Assembly: GCA_964481705.1 (NCBI GenBank)
Contig: CAYZUC010000040.1
Coordinates: 1-24,580, forward strand
DNA: 24,580 nt
Direction of reading: 5' to 3'
From: CAYZUC01 sp964481705
GTDB taxonomy: Bacteria; Bacillota; Clostridia; Lachnospirales; Lachnospiraceae
Part shown: in pieces, positions 1-7,182 of the stretch
Layout: every line of letters starts with the position of its first letter
Position numbering within the stretch: position 1 is the stretch's first letter
Position numbers and translations under genes: made by a program
Notes under the pieces: model-generated
Databases searched by the model: none
What the model was told of the DNA's origin: nothing
What the model saw: only the letters and a program-made list of their open reading frames with translations

Positions 1-1451
1 GTGGATGAGACTGCCTTCTTACTCATGGTCGAGGCAGATGACTTCTTCTGTGGTCTGTTATTATCCCCTCTTTTTACCGTCTTTGGAATACCAATTTCCA
101 TGTGCTCCCAATCAACATCCTCTTCCACTGCTTTTTTTGAGGCTGTACGCTTTCTAGGAATATAATCTTCTTCGTCTTCGTCCTCGATCTCCTCTATATT
201 ATCTTCCTCATCCTCTTCTTCATCGTCATCTTCTTCATCGTCATCATCATCACGATCCATCAGATAATTAAGCTCTCTTCTTCCCGTGCGGATATGATTC
301 TTCTCCTTTTGAATCACTCGACGACGCATCTTTTCCATCTCGTCTTCATCGTCTTCATCATCATCGTCATCATCGTCATCATCTCCACGATAATCCCCAT
401 TCTCGCGAACCTTTAAGAATAGATTAATCGTAATAAAGATACAGATTGCTAAAAGAATCACCAATACGGCAATGATAAAAAGTCTTCTTTGAGCGCTGCT
501 TCGGTATTGTTTTGCTGTTTTACTGTCTACACCGGAGGCAGCAAGATATCTCTGATACGTATTCTCTACGGTATCATACAAATAAAAGCTGATCACACCA
601 TCCTGATTGATACCATATACCAGGAAATAATCAGATGGATTGGAAGTTACAACACCAGAACCATCGTCTGCTTTTTCTGCTGTTGCCTCTAAAGCAGCCT
701 TCAGCTCCTCGTCCGATGCATCAGTGGCTTCTGCAGCATAGACGGTCAAGGTCTTTCCTGCTCCAGCACATGCATCGAATAATGCAGATGCATAAGACTT
801 CTCATTGATAATCGAGGATTCTTCTTTTTCTTTTTCGTCCGTGGATTTCTCTGTATTGCCACCCTCTTCATCTTCCATAATCCATGCAGACACCGTCTTG
901 CCATACCATTGAAGCTTAGCCTTGGTAAAGCCGGTCGGCGGTACAATCATATCACCCGGATCCAAAACAATAATATACTTTCCATCACCACCTGCTATCT
1001 GTACAAAATCAGACATAGCAGCGGTATTAATGTCACATAGATAAAAGTCTCCACCTGAGCCATCTGCCTGCGCCAGATACGCAAGTACTACTTCACCATT
1101 TCCCTTATCCATATAAGCAATCTCAATATTCTGTCCCTGATACGTGCAGGAGGACTTATGAAAACCGGTAGGAACTATATCTTCCGGGAAGGTCGCTGCA
1201 ATAATCAATCCATTATCAGCCGTAATCCCACTCATTGTGACAGCTGTTGCGCCAGCTGTCTGATTGTCAGATACGCCCTCTTCCTGACCTTCACCTGTCT
1301 CGCCTTCCGCTGGGGCCTCGCTCTCTACCCCTTCCTGTTCTATTAATGTATCATCTACTTCATCAGCATACACATTAGTCGCAAAGGATGTCATAGCCAC
1401 TGCTGTTATGGTTAACGCCAATAGTGATGCCCTTAATTTCTTTAAAATCAT
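1..1451 (-). CDS. Membrane-anchored extracellular protein with polyacidic cytoplasmic tail (3' end beyond window)
   Basis: The frame is open from an ATG at 1449-1451 to the window edge (about 483 codons, no stop seen). The start has an AGGAGG ribosome binding site 4-5 bases upstream. Residues 1-29 look like a signal peptide (MILKKLRASLLALTITAVA, then a site near YADEVDD). An acidic Glu/Gly/Thr-rich linker follows, then an extracellular region in which a short segment recurs (IVPTGFHKS and VPPTGFTKA) and which ends in YDTVENTYQRYLAA. One membrane span sits at about residues 322-346 (RRLFIIAVLVILLAICIFI). The cytoplasmic tail has two strongly acidic blocks (nine consecutive Asp near residue 355; Asp/Glu-rich at about 402-428) alternating with basic stretches. 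No enzyme motif is seen and I cannot name the family beyond a general similarity to Lachnospiraceae surface proteins. Function unknown. It is divergent from the glycosyltransferase gene at 1703. Confidence 0.85.
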   Translation of the reverse strand, partial: MILKKLRASLLALTITAVAMTSFATNVYADEVDDTLIEQEGVESEAPAEGETGEGQEEGVSDNQTAGATAVTMSGITADNGLIIAATFPEDIVPTGFHKSSCTYQGQNIEIAYMDKGNGEVVLAYLAQADGSGGDFYLCDINTAAMSDFVQIAGGDGKYIIVLDPGDMIVPPTGFTKAKLQWYGKTVSAWIMEDEEGGNTEKSTDEKEKEESSIINEKSYASALFDACAGAGKTLTVYAAEATDASDEELKAALEATAEKADDGSGVVTSNPSDYFLVYGINQDGVISFYLYDTVENTYQRYLAASGVDSKTAKQYRSSAQRRLFIIAVLVILLAICIFITINLFLKVRENGDYRGDDDDDDDDDEDDEDEMEKMRRRVIQKEKNHIRTGRRELNYLMDRDDDDDEEDDDEEEDEEDNIEEIEDEDEEDYIPRKRTASKKAVEEDVDWEHMEIGIPKTVKRGDNNRPQKKSSASTMSKKAVSS

Positions 1452-1547
1452 GTTTTCCTCCTATCCAGCAGATTACACTGTATCTCTATTATGATTATTC
1501 GTATTCTTCCATACAATTCATTCAAATTAAGACAAATTTACGTATTA

Positions 1548-1576
1548 ATCATACCAATGCTGTATACATTCGTCAA
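1548..1576 (-). promoter_or_regulatory. Sigma-A-type promoter for the membrane protein at 1451
   Basis: Read on the minus strand: TTGACG (1571-1576), 17-base spacer, TATGAT (1548-1553). It leaves a 5' leader of about 90 bases before the AGGAGG and ATG at 1451. Hexamers and spacing are near consensus. Confidence 0.75.
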
Positions 1577-1634
1577 CCTAAATCTTGTGTATTTTCTTAT
1601 ATTTTTCTTAATTCTTGTCCATATCTAGTTTTTT

Positions 1635-1663
1635 TTGCTTTTCCGTTACGGGTAAGTTATAAT
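1635..1663 (+). promoter_or_regulatory. Sigma-A-type promoter for the glycosyltransferase gene
   Basis: TTGCTT (1635-1640), 17-base spacer, perfect TATAAT (1658-1663). An AGGAGG ribosome binding site at 1690-1695 precedes the ATG at 1703. The leader is about 33 bases. It is back to back with the minus-strand promoter at 1548-1576. Confidence 0.75.
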
Positions 1664-1702
1664 GAGATAAATGTAAAATAATTTCAAATAGGAGGTCTCA
1701 TC

Positions 1703-2653
1703 ATGATAACAATAAGTCTGTGTATGATTGTCAAGAACGAATCAGAAACCCTGGAACGATGCCTGAATTCATTAAAAGACCATGTTGAAGAAATCATTAT
1801 CGTCGATACCGGTTCTACCGATAATACAAAAGAGATCGCCTCCCGATATACCAGCAAAATATATGATTATATATGGGAAAATGACTTTTCAAAGGCACGG
1901 AATTTTGCCTTCGAAAAAGCTTCCATGGACTATATCTATTCTGCTGATGCTGATGAGCTTTTGGATACTGAAAATCAGACTCGTCTGGAGCTTCTAAAGA
2001 AGTGCATGCTTCCTGAAATTGATATTGTCCAAATGTATTACTGCAATCAGCTCCAATACAATACCGTTTACAATTACGACAAAGAATATCGCCCGAAACT
2101 GTTTAAGCGGGTACGAAATTTCTACTGGATTGACCCCATTCATGAAACCATTCAGACAGACCCTATTGTATTTGACAGTGATGTAGAGATTATGCACTTG
2201 CCACAGAATCCACATGCTGGCAGAGATTTTGCCTGTTTTCGACAATTGATTTCGGAGGACAGAATGCTTTCCCCCCGACTATTACTCATGTATGTGCGGG
2301 AACTGTTCATCACAGGAACGGATCAGGATTTTCTGGATGCCTCACCCTGTTTCCAAAAGGTGATAGACGAAGATGAGCATACCGATGACGAGATAATTGG
2401 TGCCTGTCATGTACTTGCCAAGGTATCACTTATCAATAAGGATGATATCTCCTTTTTATCCTATGCTCTTCGCATCACTGCTGCAGGAGGTTCTGCAGAG
2501 ATTTGTACCATGCTTGGAGATTTTTATTATGCCCGTGATTCCAAAAAAGATGCGAGTCTTTGGTATTACAACGCAGTAAATGAAACAGAGTGTCTCTATA
2601 ATCATTTGTATGCGGATGACTATGCGCCTCATCAGCTGGAAAAATGCACGTAA
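1703..2653 (+). CDS. Family 2 glycosyltransferase (GT-A fold) with helical C-terminal region
   Basis: 316 residues, strong AGGAGG ribosome binding site. The N-terminal 110 residues are a GT2 domain: the opening strand ISLCMIVKNESETLERCL, the nucleotide-sugar strand IIIVDTGSTDNT, ENDFSKARNFAFEKA, and the DxD-type metal and sugar-nucleotide motif in SADADELLD near residue 82. Family knowledge: such proteins move a sugar from a nucleotide-activated donor to an acceptor in the cytoplasm, and many in Firmicutes carry TPR-like helices after the catalytic domain. Here residues of about 190-300 are helical and TPR-like (DFYYARDSKKDASLWYYNAV), but repeats are not clear by eye. No membrane span is seen. 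Donor and acceptor cannot be told from sequence. It stands alone, with its own promoter and a terminator directly after the stop, so it appears monocistronic. Confidence 0.9.
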   Translation: MITISLCMIVKNESETLERCLNSLKDHVEEIIIVDTGSTDNTKEIASRYTSKIYDYIWENDFSKARNFAFEKASMDYIYSADADELLDTENQTRLELLKKCMLPEIDIVQMYYCNQLQYNTVYNYDKEYRPKLFKRVRNFYWIDPIHETIQTDPIVFDSDVEIMHLPQNPHAGRDFACFRQLISEDRMLSPRLLLMYVRELFITGTDQDFLDASPCFQKVIDEDEHTDDEIIGACHVLAKVSLINKDDISFLSYALRITAAGGSAEICTMLGDFYYARDSKKDASLWYYNAVNETECLYNHLYADDYAPHQLEKCT

Positions 2654-2658
2654 AAAAA

Positions 2659-2687
2659 GACCTGTTACAGATTATTTGTAACAGGTC
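2659..2687. terminator. Bidirectional intrinsic terminator between convergent genes
   Basis: A perfect 10-bp stem, GACCTGTTAC (2659-2668) with GTAACAGGTC (2678-2687), and a 9-base loop. On the minus strand it is followed by seven T (2652-2658 on plus are A), so it terminates the zinc-ribbon gene well. On the plus strand a CTTCTTATTC tail follows the glycosyltransferase stop, which is weaker. Confidence 0.85.
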
Positions 2688-2697
2688 CTTCTTATTC

Positions 2698-3180
2698 CTA
2701 TTCTTCATCAAGCTTAAATCTTCGCTCGCCCTTTGCTGTTTCCTTATCTTCTATTGCTACTCCAGACAGATTCTTCTTATGAAGTTCAATCTCATCATCA
2801 CGTATCCTTCTGCTCTCGGCTGCTTCTTTTAATTTCTTGCAGGTAGGACAGTAGCGTCCCGTACGGATCTCGACTCCACATCCTTCACACGCCAAAAAAC
2901 TCCGTGAATCTGCCGAAACATAAAATCGTTCTTCACGAACCATTTCGTTAATCTCTCTCTGACTAACTCCCGTTCTTGCGGAAATCTCTGCAGTCGTTGC
3001 TCCGCGATGCTGCTCAACATAATTTCTAACAATGCCATAATCATCAAATGCAATCTCTTTGCATTCTTCACATTCATACTCGCCAACGCCCTTAAAAATC
3101 ATCCTACCGTTGCATTTTTTACATGCGATGGGTTTATTATATTGATTAATGATTATTCTCTCTTCCATGTCGATGCCCAT
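2698..3180 (-). CDS. YvyF/TIGR03826-like double zinc-ribbon protein
   Basis: 160 residues. An N-terminal zinc ribbon (CKKC near residue 20, CEEC near 37) is followed by a helix-turn-helix-like stretch (ATTAEISARTGVSQREINEM) and EERFYV, then a second ribbon (CEGC, GRYCPTCK), and a charged C-terminal tail. The helical core plus GRYCPTC ribbon is the pattern I associate with the flagellar-operon protein TIGR03826 (B. subtilis YvyF). That match is from memory, not a search. No flagellar gene is next to it here. A role as a small DNA- or protein-binding regulator is inference. The start at 3180 has AGGAAAG close upstream; the Met at residue 5 is an alternative. The preceding minus-strand gene ends in a terminator at 3240-3259, so this gene is probably transcribed separately, but I see no convincing promoter in 3181-3239. 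Confidence 0.75.
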   Translation of the reverse strand: MGIDMEERIIINQYNKPIACKKCNGRMIFKGVGEYECEECKEIAFDDYGIVRNYVEQHRGATTAEISARTGVSQREINEMVREERFYVSADSRSFLACEGCGVEIRTGRYCPTCKKLKEAAESRRIRDDEIELHKKNLSGVAIEDKETAKGERRFKLDEE

Positions 3181-3239
3181 CTCTTTCCTATATTCATCAA
3201 TCAGAAGTACCCGGTTTCTGAGACTTATGATTTCAAAAA

Positions 3240-3259
3240 GGCGGGTATTACTACCCGCC
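3240..3259 (-). terminator. Intrinsic terminator after the small coiled-coil gene
   Basis: An 8-bp GC-rich stem, GGCGGGTA (3240-3247) with TACCCGCC (3252-3259), and a 4-base loop. On the minus strand TTTTT follows. It lies 8 bases after the stop of the gene at 3268-3579. Confidence 0.85.
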
Positions 3260-3267
3260 TCAAATAA

Positions 3268-3579
3268 CTAACTGTTGTCAACGATGACATCTAGATTCCG
3301 GCCGACTCCCATCATCTGATCAACCTGGGTATTATCAATAGCCACGCTACTAACGATATCAACCTGTTTTTCAGCCTCTGAATTCCCATTACTGAGATTC
3401 TGCAGCTCAATCTTTCCGACATCGTCTGCATTGCCTTTATTCTCTTCCAACTTCCTTTGATTTTCTTCCAACTTCCGTGTTGTATTTGAAAGAGCGTCCA
3501 TATGCTGCTCAGCAGCCTTGACAATCCTTTCCTGGCTGGTAGGCGATAGTCTGTCTCCATATAATACAGAAACTTTCAT
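3268..3579 (-). CDS. Small hypothetical coiled-coil protein
   Basis: 103 residues. Start ATG with a strong AGGAGG about 5 bases upstream and its own promoter. The N-terminus (MKVSVLYGDRLSPTSQERIV) is followed by a heptad-like segment with the repeated phrase RKLEENQRKLEENKGN (about residues 36-51), then a polar C-terminal half. No signal peptide, membrane span or Cys. I do not recognise the family. FlgM was considered because a YvyF-like gene lies downstream, but the C-terminal sigma-binding signature I would expect of FlgM is not apparent. It sits 56 bases downstream of purD, with no terminator between, so some read-through from the purine genes is likely. Confidence 0.7.
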   Translation of the reverse strand: MKVSVLYGDRLSPTSQERIVKAAEQHMDALSNTTRKLEENQRKLEENKGNADDVGKIELQNLSNGNSEAEKQVDIVSSVAIDNTQVDQMMGVGRNLDVIVDNS

Positions 3580-3620
3580 ATCATTACCTCCTCGCTATAG
3601 AGATATCCATATCTACTTAT

Positions 3621-3649
3621 ATACTACAGCATTTTTCAGGCTTCGTCAA
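3621..3649 (-). promoter_or_regulatory. Promoter overlapping the 3' end of purD
   Basis: Minus strand: TTGACG (3644-3649), exactly 17 bases, TAGTAT (3621-3626). The -35 hexamer lies within the last codons of purD. The AGGAGG and ATG at 3579 follow within about 45 bases. The -10 is less good than the -35; TATAAG a few bases downstream is an alternative. Confidence 0.55.
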
Positions 3650-4907
3650 TTGCTTTTCCGATATCGTGTCGATAATACTTGTTTTCAAAAGTTATCCATT
3701 CTGTTGCTCTATATGCGTTCTCACGGGCCTTTTTAAGGTCACTGCCTGTAGCTGTCACACCAAGTACACGTCCACCATTGGTAACAATTCCCTCTGATGT
3801 CTTTTTTGTTCCGGAATGGAATACGAAGTAACCATCTTTATCCTTAAATAAATCAAGTCCCTGAATCGGAAATCCCTTCTCATATTCCACAGGATATCCC
3901 TTGGATGCAAGCATAACACATACCGCAGCATTGTCTTCAAACTCCAGTTCTATCTGATCCAATGTACCATCAATACATGCTTCCATGACATCTACAATAT
4001 CATTCTTCATTCTTGGAAGAACCACCTGTGCCTCAGGATCTCCGAACCTTGCATTATACTCCAGCACTCTCGGTCCGTTCTCAGTCAACATCAGCCCAAA
4101 GAAAATGATGCCCTTAAAGGTGCGGCCTTCCGAAGCCATTGCATCCACTGTCGCCTGATAGATATATTTCTTACAGAATGCATCTACCTCATCCGTATAG
4201 AAAGGACTTGGTGAAAAGGTTCCCATTCCTCCAGTATTTAAGCCAGTATCTCCATCACCAGCACGCTTGTGATCCTGCGCAGAAGTCATAATACGGATTG
4301 TCTTGCCATCTACAAAAGACAATACCGAAACTTCACGCCCTGTCATAAACTCCTCAATCACCATATGATTGCCGGCTGTACCGAACTTTTTATCCATCAT
4401 GATCTCACGCACACCTTCTTTTGCTTCCTCCAGTGTGTTACAGATCAATACTCCCTTACCAAGTGCCAGCCCATCTGCTTTCAAAACGATTGGCATTTTC
4501 GCTGTCTCAAGATAAGTAAGTGCTTTCTCAGGATCATCAAAATTCTCATATGCCGCAGTTGGGATGTTGTACTTCTTCATCAGATCCTTTGAGAATGCCT
4601 TAGAGCCCTCAAGGATCGCAGCATTTTGCCTTGGACCAAATACACGTAGTCCGGCTGCCTCAAAGGGATCTACTGCTCCGCGTACCAATGGATCATCCGG
4701 TCCAACAATGGTAAGATCAATTTGCTTCTCTTTTGCAAATGCAACAAGCTTATCAAATTCAAAGACCCCTATATCAACACATTCTGCAATCTCTGCAATC
4801 CCTGCATTTCCGGGTGCGCAATAGATCTTATCGACCTTCTTGCTCTTAGAAACGCTTAATGCGATTGCATGCTCTCTTCCGCCACCACCTATGATCAATA
4901 CCTTCAT
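3636..4907 (-). CDS. purD: Phosphoribosylamine--glycine ligase (GAR synthetase)
   Basis: 423 residues, the usual length of PurD. It joins phosphoribosylamine and glycine with ATP to give GAR, the second step of IMP synthesis; cytosolic. Visible features: the N-terminal IGGGGREHAIA, IVGPDDPLVRGAVD, the ATP-grasp domain with FSKDLMKKYNIPTA, VLKADGLALGKGV, IEEFMTGREVSVLSF, GDGDTGLNTGGMGTFSP, and the metal- and ATP-binding LEYNARFGDPEAQ near residue 290. AAGGAG lies about 9 bases before the ATG. It is the last gene of the purE-purM-purN-purD string and starts 13 bases after purN. No terminator follows; a promoter for the next small gene overlaps its 3' end. Confidence 0.98.
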   Translation of the reverse strand: MKVLIIGGGGREHAIALSVSKSKKVDKIYCAPGNAGIAEIAECVDIGVFEFDKLVAFAKEKQIDLTIVGPDDPLVRGAVDPFEAAGLRVFGPRQNAAILEGSKAFSKDLMKKYNIPTAAYENFDDPEKALTYLETAKMPIVLKADGLALGKGVLICNTLEEAKEGVREIMMDKKFGTAGNHMVIEEFMTGREVSVLSFVDGKTIRIMTSAQDHKRAGDGDTGLNTGGMGTFSPSPFYTDEVDAFCKKYIYQATVDAMASEGRTFKGIIFFGLMLTENGPRVLEYNARFGDPEAQVVLPRMKNDIVDVMEACIDGTLDQIELEFEDNAAVCVMLASKGYPVEYEKGFPIQGLDLFKDKDGYFVFHSGTKKTSEGIVTNGGRVLGVTATGSDLKKARENAYRATEWITFENKYYRHDIGKAIDEA

Positions 4908-4920
4908 CTCTGTATGCTCC

Positions 4921-5547
4921 TTACTCTGATATCTTTACTCTTCCATCAACTACCTGTACTTTACCATTCGCAATCAAATCAATCGTCTTAGGGAGGATAA
5001 TCCATTCCGCCTGTTCCATAATCCTACGCTGTAACGTCTCCGGTGTATCCTCCTGCATTACATCAACCGCTTTTTGCATGATAATCGGTCCATTGTCGTA
5101 GATTTCATCCACGAAGTGAACCGTCGCTCCGGATACCTTAACACCTTTTGCAAGAGCCATTTCATGTACATGCAGCCCATATGCTCCATGTCCACAAAAG
5201 GATGGAATCAAAGCCGGATGAATATTAATAATTCGGTTTGTAAAGGCTCTTACCAATTCTCCCGGAAGCAGCATCATAAATCCGGCAAGCACAATCAAAT
5301 CAATCCCTGCATCCAGTATCGTCTTGGTAAATGCCGCATCAAAGCTCTCTCTCGTCGCAAATTCCTTTGGACTCATACAAATGCTGGGAATGCCTGCACC
5401 CTTTGCCCGTTCCAAAGCTCTGGCCTCTGCGTGATTACTAATTACCAACGCCAACTCTGTATTCGTAATCCTGCCGCTTGCCACTGCATCAATAATTGCC
5501 TGAAGGTTCGTACCGCCTCCCGAGACAAGAACCGCTACTCTTAGCAT
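4921..5547 (-). CDS. purN: Phosphoribosylglycinamide formyltransferase (GAR transformylase)
   Basis: 208 residues. It transfers the formyl group of 10-formyl-tetrahydrofolate to GAR, the third step of IMP synthesis. Visible motifs: VSGGGTNLQAIIDA at the N-terminus (phosphoribosyl binding), IVLAGFMMLLPGELV, the catalytic INIHPALIPSF (Asn and His), SGATVHFVDE and YDNGPIIMQ (catalytic Asp). The start overlaps the end of purM by 7 bases, and AAGGAG lies inside the purM end, so translation is probably coupled. This is the folate-dependent enzyme, not the formate-dependent PurT. Confidence 0.98.
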   Translation of the reverse strand: MLRVAVLVSGGGTNLQAIIDAVASGRITNTELALVISNHAEARALERAKGAGIPSICMSPKEFATRESFDAAFTKTILDAGIDLIVLAGFMMLLPGELVRAFTNRIINIHPALIPSFCGHGAYGLHVHEMALAKGVKVSGATVHFVDEIYDNGPIIMQKAVDVMQEDTPETLQRRIMEQAEWIILPKTIDLIANGKVQVVDGRVKISE

Positions 5548-6566
5548 AAAACAACTCCTTTTTTACCGCTCTTAGCAGTACCAATTACATATGCTTTTTC
5601 GCCACTTGCATCGATTGCAGAAATAGCAGCATCTACGTCCTCTTTCTTTACGGCCAGTACCATTCCAAGTCCCATATTATATGTATTGTACATCATATCC
5701 TCTGCAATATTACCATCCTTTTGAAGCATTTCAAATATAGGAGGAATTACGTAGCTTCCCTTCTTTACTTCTGCAAAGATTCCATCCGGAAGCATTCTGG
5801 GGATGTTCTCATAAAAACCGCCGCCTGTAATGTGGCTGCAGCCCTTAATCGTTACGCCTGCTTCTCTTACGCTCCTTAATGCTTTAACATAAATCTTGGT
5901 TGGTGCAAGAAGAGCTGTTCCAAGAGAGCATCCAAGTCCATCGAAATAACGATTCAAATACTCTTCCTTCATAGTGAAAACCTTGCGAACCAAAGAAAAT
6001 CCATTGCTGTGTACACCACTCGATGCAATGCCAATTAAAGCATCACCATCCTGAATATCGGCTCCTGTGATCAGCTTAGCCTCATCCACAATACCAACAG
6101 CAAAGCCTGCCAAATCATATTCATCAACCGGATAGAATCCCGGCATCTCAGCAGTCTCGCCACCAATCAATGCAGCATTAGACATCTTGCAGCCTTCTGC
6201 AACACCCTTTACAATCTGAGCAATCTTCTCAGGCTCATTCTTACCACAAGCGATGTAATCCAAAAAATAAAGAGGCTCTCCACCTGCACAAGCAATATCA
6301 TTTACACACATAGCAACGCAGTCAATACCTATGGTATCGTGTTTATTCATTAAAAATGCCAGTTTTAATTTCGTACCAACACCATCCGTTCCAGATACCA
6401 AGGTTGGCTTCTCCATATTTTTAAAGGAGGTCAGGGAAAACGCACCGGAAAATCCGCCAAGTCCCGTTAAGACCTCCGGTCTCATCGTTCCTTTTACGTG
6501 TTCCTTCATTAACTCTACTGCCTTGTAGCCTGCCTCAATATCGACTCCTGCACTCTTGTAATCCAT
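5541..6566 (-). CDS. purM: Phosphoribosylformylglycinamidine cyclo-ligase (AIR synthetase)
   Basis: 341 residues, typical PurM length. It closes the imidazole ring of FGAM with ATP to give AIR, the fifth step of IMP synthesis. Visible: DYKSAGVDIEAGYKAVELM at the N-terminus, LVSGTDGVGTKLKLA, IDCVAMCVNDIACAGGEPLYFLDY, ALIGGETAEMPGFY, GIASSGVHSNGFSLVR, and HITGGGFYENIPRMLP. GGAG lies 7 bases before the ATG. 29 bases separate it from purE upstream; purN overlaps its 3' end. The genes for the fourth step (purL, purQ, purS) and for purF, purC, purB and purH are not in this window. Confidence 0.98.
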   Translation of the reverse strand: MDYKSAGVDIEAGYKAVELMKEHVKGTMRPEVLTGLGGFSGAFSLTSFKNMEKPTLVSGTDGVGTKLKLAFLMNKHDTIGIDCVAMCVNDIACAGGEPLYFLDYIACGKNEPEKIAQIVKGVAEGCKMSNAALIGGETAEMPGFYPVDEYDLAGFAVGIVDEAKLITGADIQDGDALIGIASSGVHSNGFSLVRKVFTMKEEYLNRYFDGLGCSLGTALLAPTKIYVKALRSVREAGVTIKGCSHITGGGFYENIPRMLPDGIFAEVKKGSYVIPPIFEMLQKDGNIAEDMMYNTYNMGLGMVLAVKKEDVDAAISAIDASGEKAYVIGTAKSGKKGVVLC

Positions 6567-6595
6567 CTTTAATCTCCATTCTGTTAAGGTGTAAT

Positions 6596-7105
6596 TTACA
6601 GTTTCATGTATTCTTTATATCCAAGCTCCTGAAGCTTCTCGTCTTTCTTTATCACACTGTTCTTCAGATTCGCTGTGTATTCCTTTAACTTATTTAATAA
6701 TGTCTCATCAGAAACAGCAAGAATCTTTGCTGCTAATATACCTGCATTCGCTCCTCCATTAATTGCAACGGTTGCCACCGGAATACCGGAGGGCATCTGT
6801 ACGATGGAGTAAAGGGAATCTCTTCCGCCAAGGGAAGTCGTATGCATCGGAATACCAATAACCGGCATAGGAAAAATTGCCGCGCACATACCCGGAAGAT
6901 GAGCTGCCATACCGGCCCCGGCTATGATAACCTTAAACCCTTTCTCTTCTGCATGTGATGCATAGTCAAAAAAAACATCGGGTTCTCTGTGAGCTGAAAT
7001 AATCTTCATCTCATATGAAATACCTAACTCTTCCAAAACATCTGCTGCTTTGCTCATGACAGGCATATCTGAATCACTGCCCATGATAATTCCTACTTTT
7101 GCCAT
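6596..7105 (-). CDS. purE: N5-carboxyaminoimidazole ribonucleotide mutase (class I PurE)
   Basis: 169 residues. It moves the carboxyl group of N5-CAIR to give CAIR in purine synthesis. Visible: IIMGSDSDMPVM with the phosphate-binding SDSD, IISAHREPD with the catalytic His, AGAGMAAHLPG, and VIGIPMHTTSLGGRDSLYSIVQMPSG. Length and the SAHR motif fit the bacterial class I enzyme, which needs PurK for its substrate; no purK is seen here. AGGAGAA lies a few bases before the ATG. It is the first gene of the pur string, with its own promoter at 7154-7182. Confidence 0.97.
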   Translation of the reverse strand: MAKVGIIMGSDSDMPVMSKAADVLEELGISYEMKIISAHREPDVFFDYASHAEEKGFKVIIAGAGMAAHLPGMCAAIFPMPVIGIPMHTTSLGGRDSLYSIVQMPSGIPVATVAINGGANAGILAAKILAVSDETLLNKLKEYTANLKNSVIKKDEKLQELGYKEYMKL

Positions 7106-7153
7106 TTTTGTTCTCCTACTCTTACCTGGTATCTTGTTCCATCACAAAAATAT

Positions 7154-7182
7154 ATTTTACTAGTTTCCTCTTATTTCGTCAA
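7154..7182 (-). promoter_or_regulatory. Promoter of the purE-purM-purN-purD string
   Basis: Minus strand: TTGACG (7177-7182), 17-base spacer, TAAAAT (7154-7159). The -35 lies over the last codons and stop region of the aminopeptidase gene. The leader to purE is about 45 bases, too short for a guanine riboswitch, and none is seen. Confidence 0.65.

Noticed and set aside
165..385. ATC/GTC/TTC triplet runs that look like a microsatellite
   Set aside because: They are in frame with the surface protein and encode Asp and Glu of the acidic tail; the unit varies and spacing follows codons, so this is coding low complexity, not a separate repeat.
3268..3579. FlgM for the 103-residue coiled-coil protein
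   Set aside because: Neighbour context suggested it, but I do not see the C-terminal sigma-28-binding helices of FlgM; left as hypothetical.
7106..7170. Purine riboswitch or PurR site before purE
   Set aside because: The gap is only 65 bases and shows no paired core of a purine riboswitch and no clear inverted repeat; only promoter and ribosome binding site are supported.
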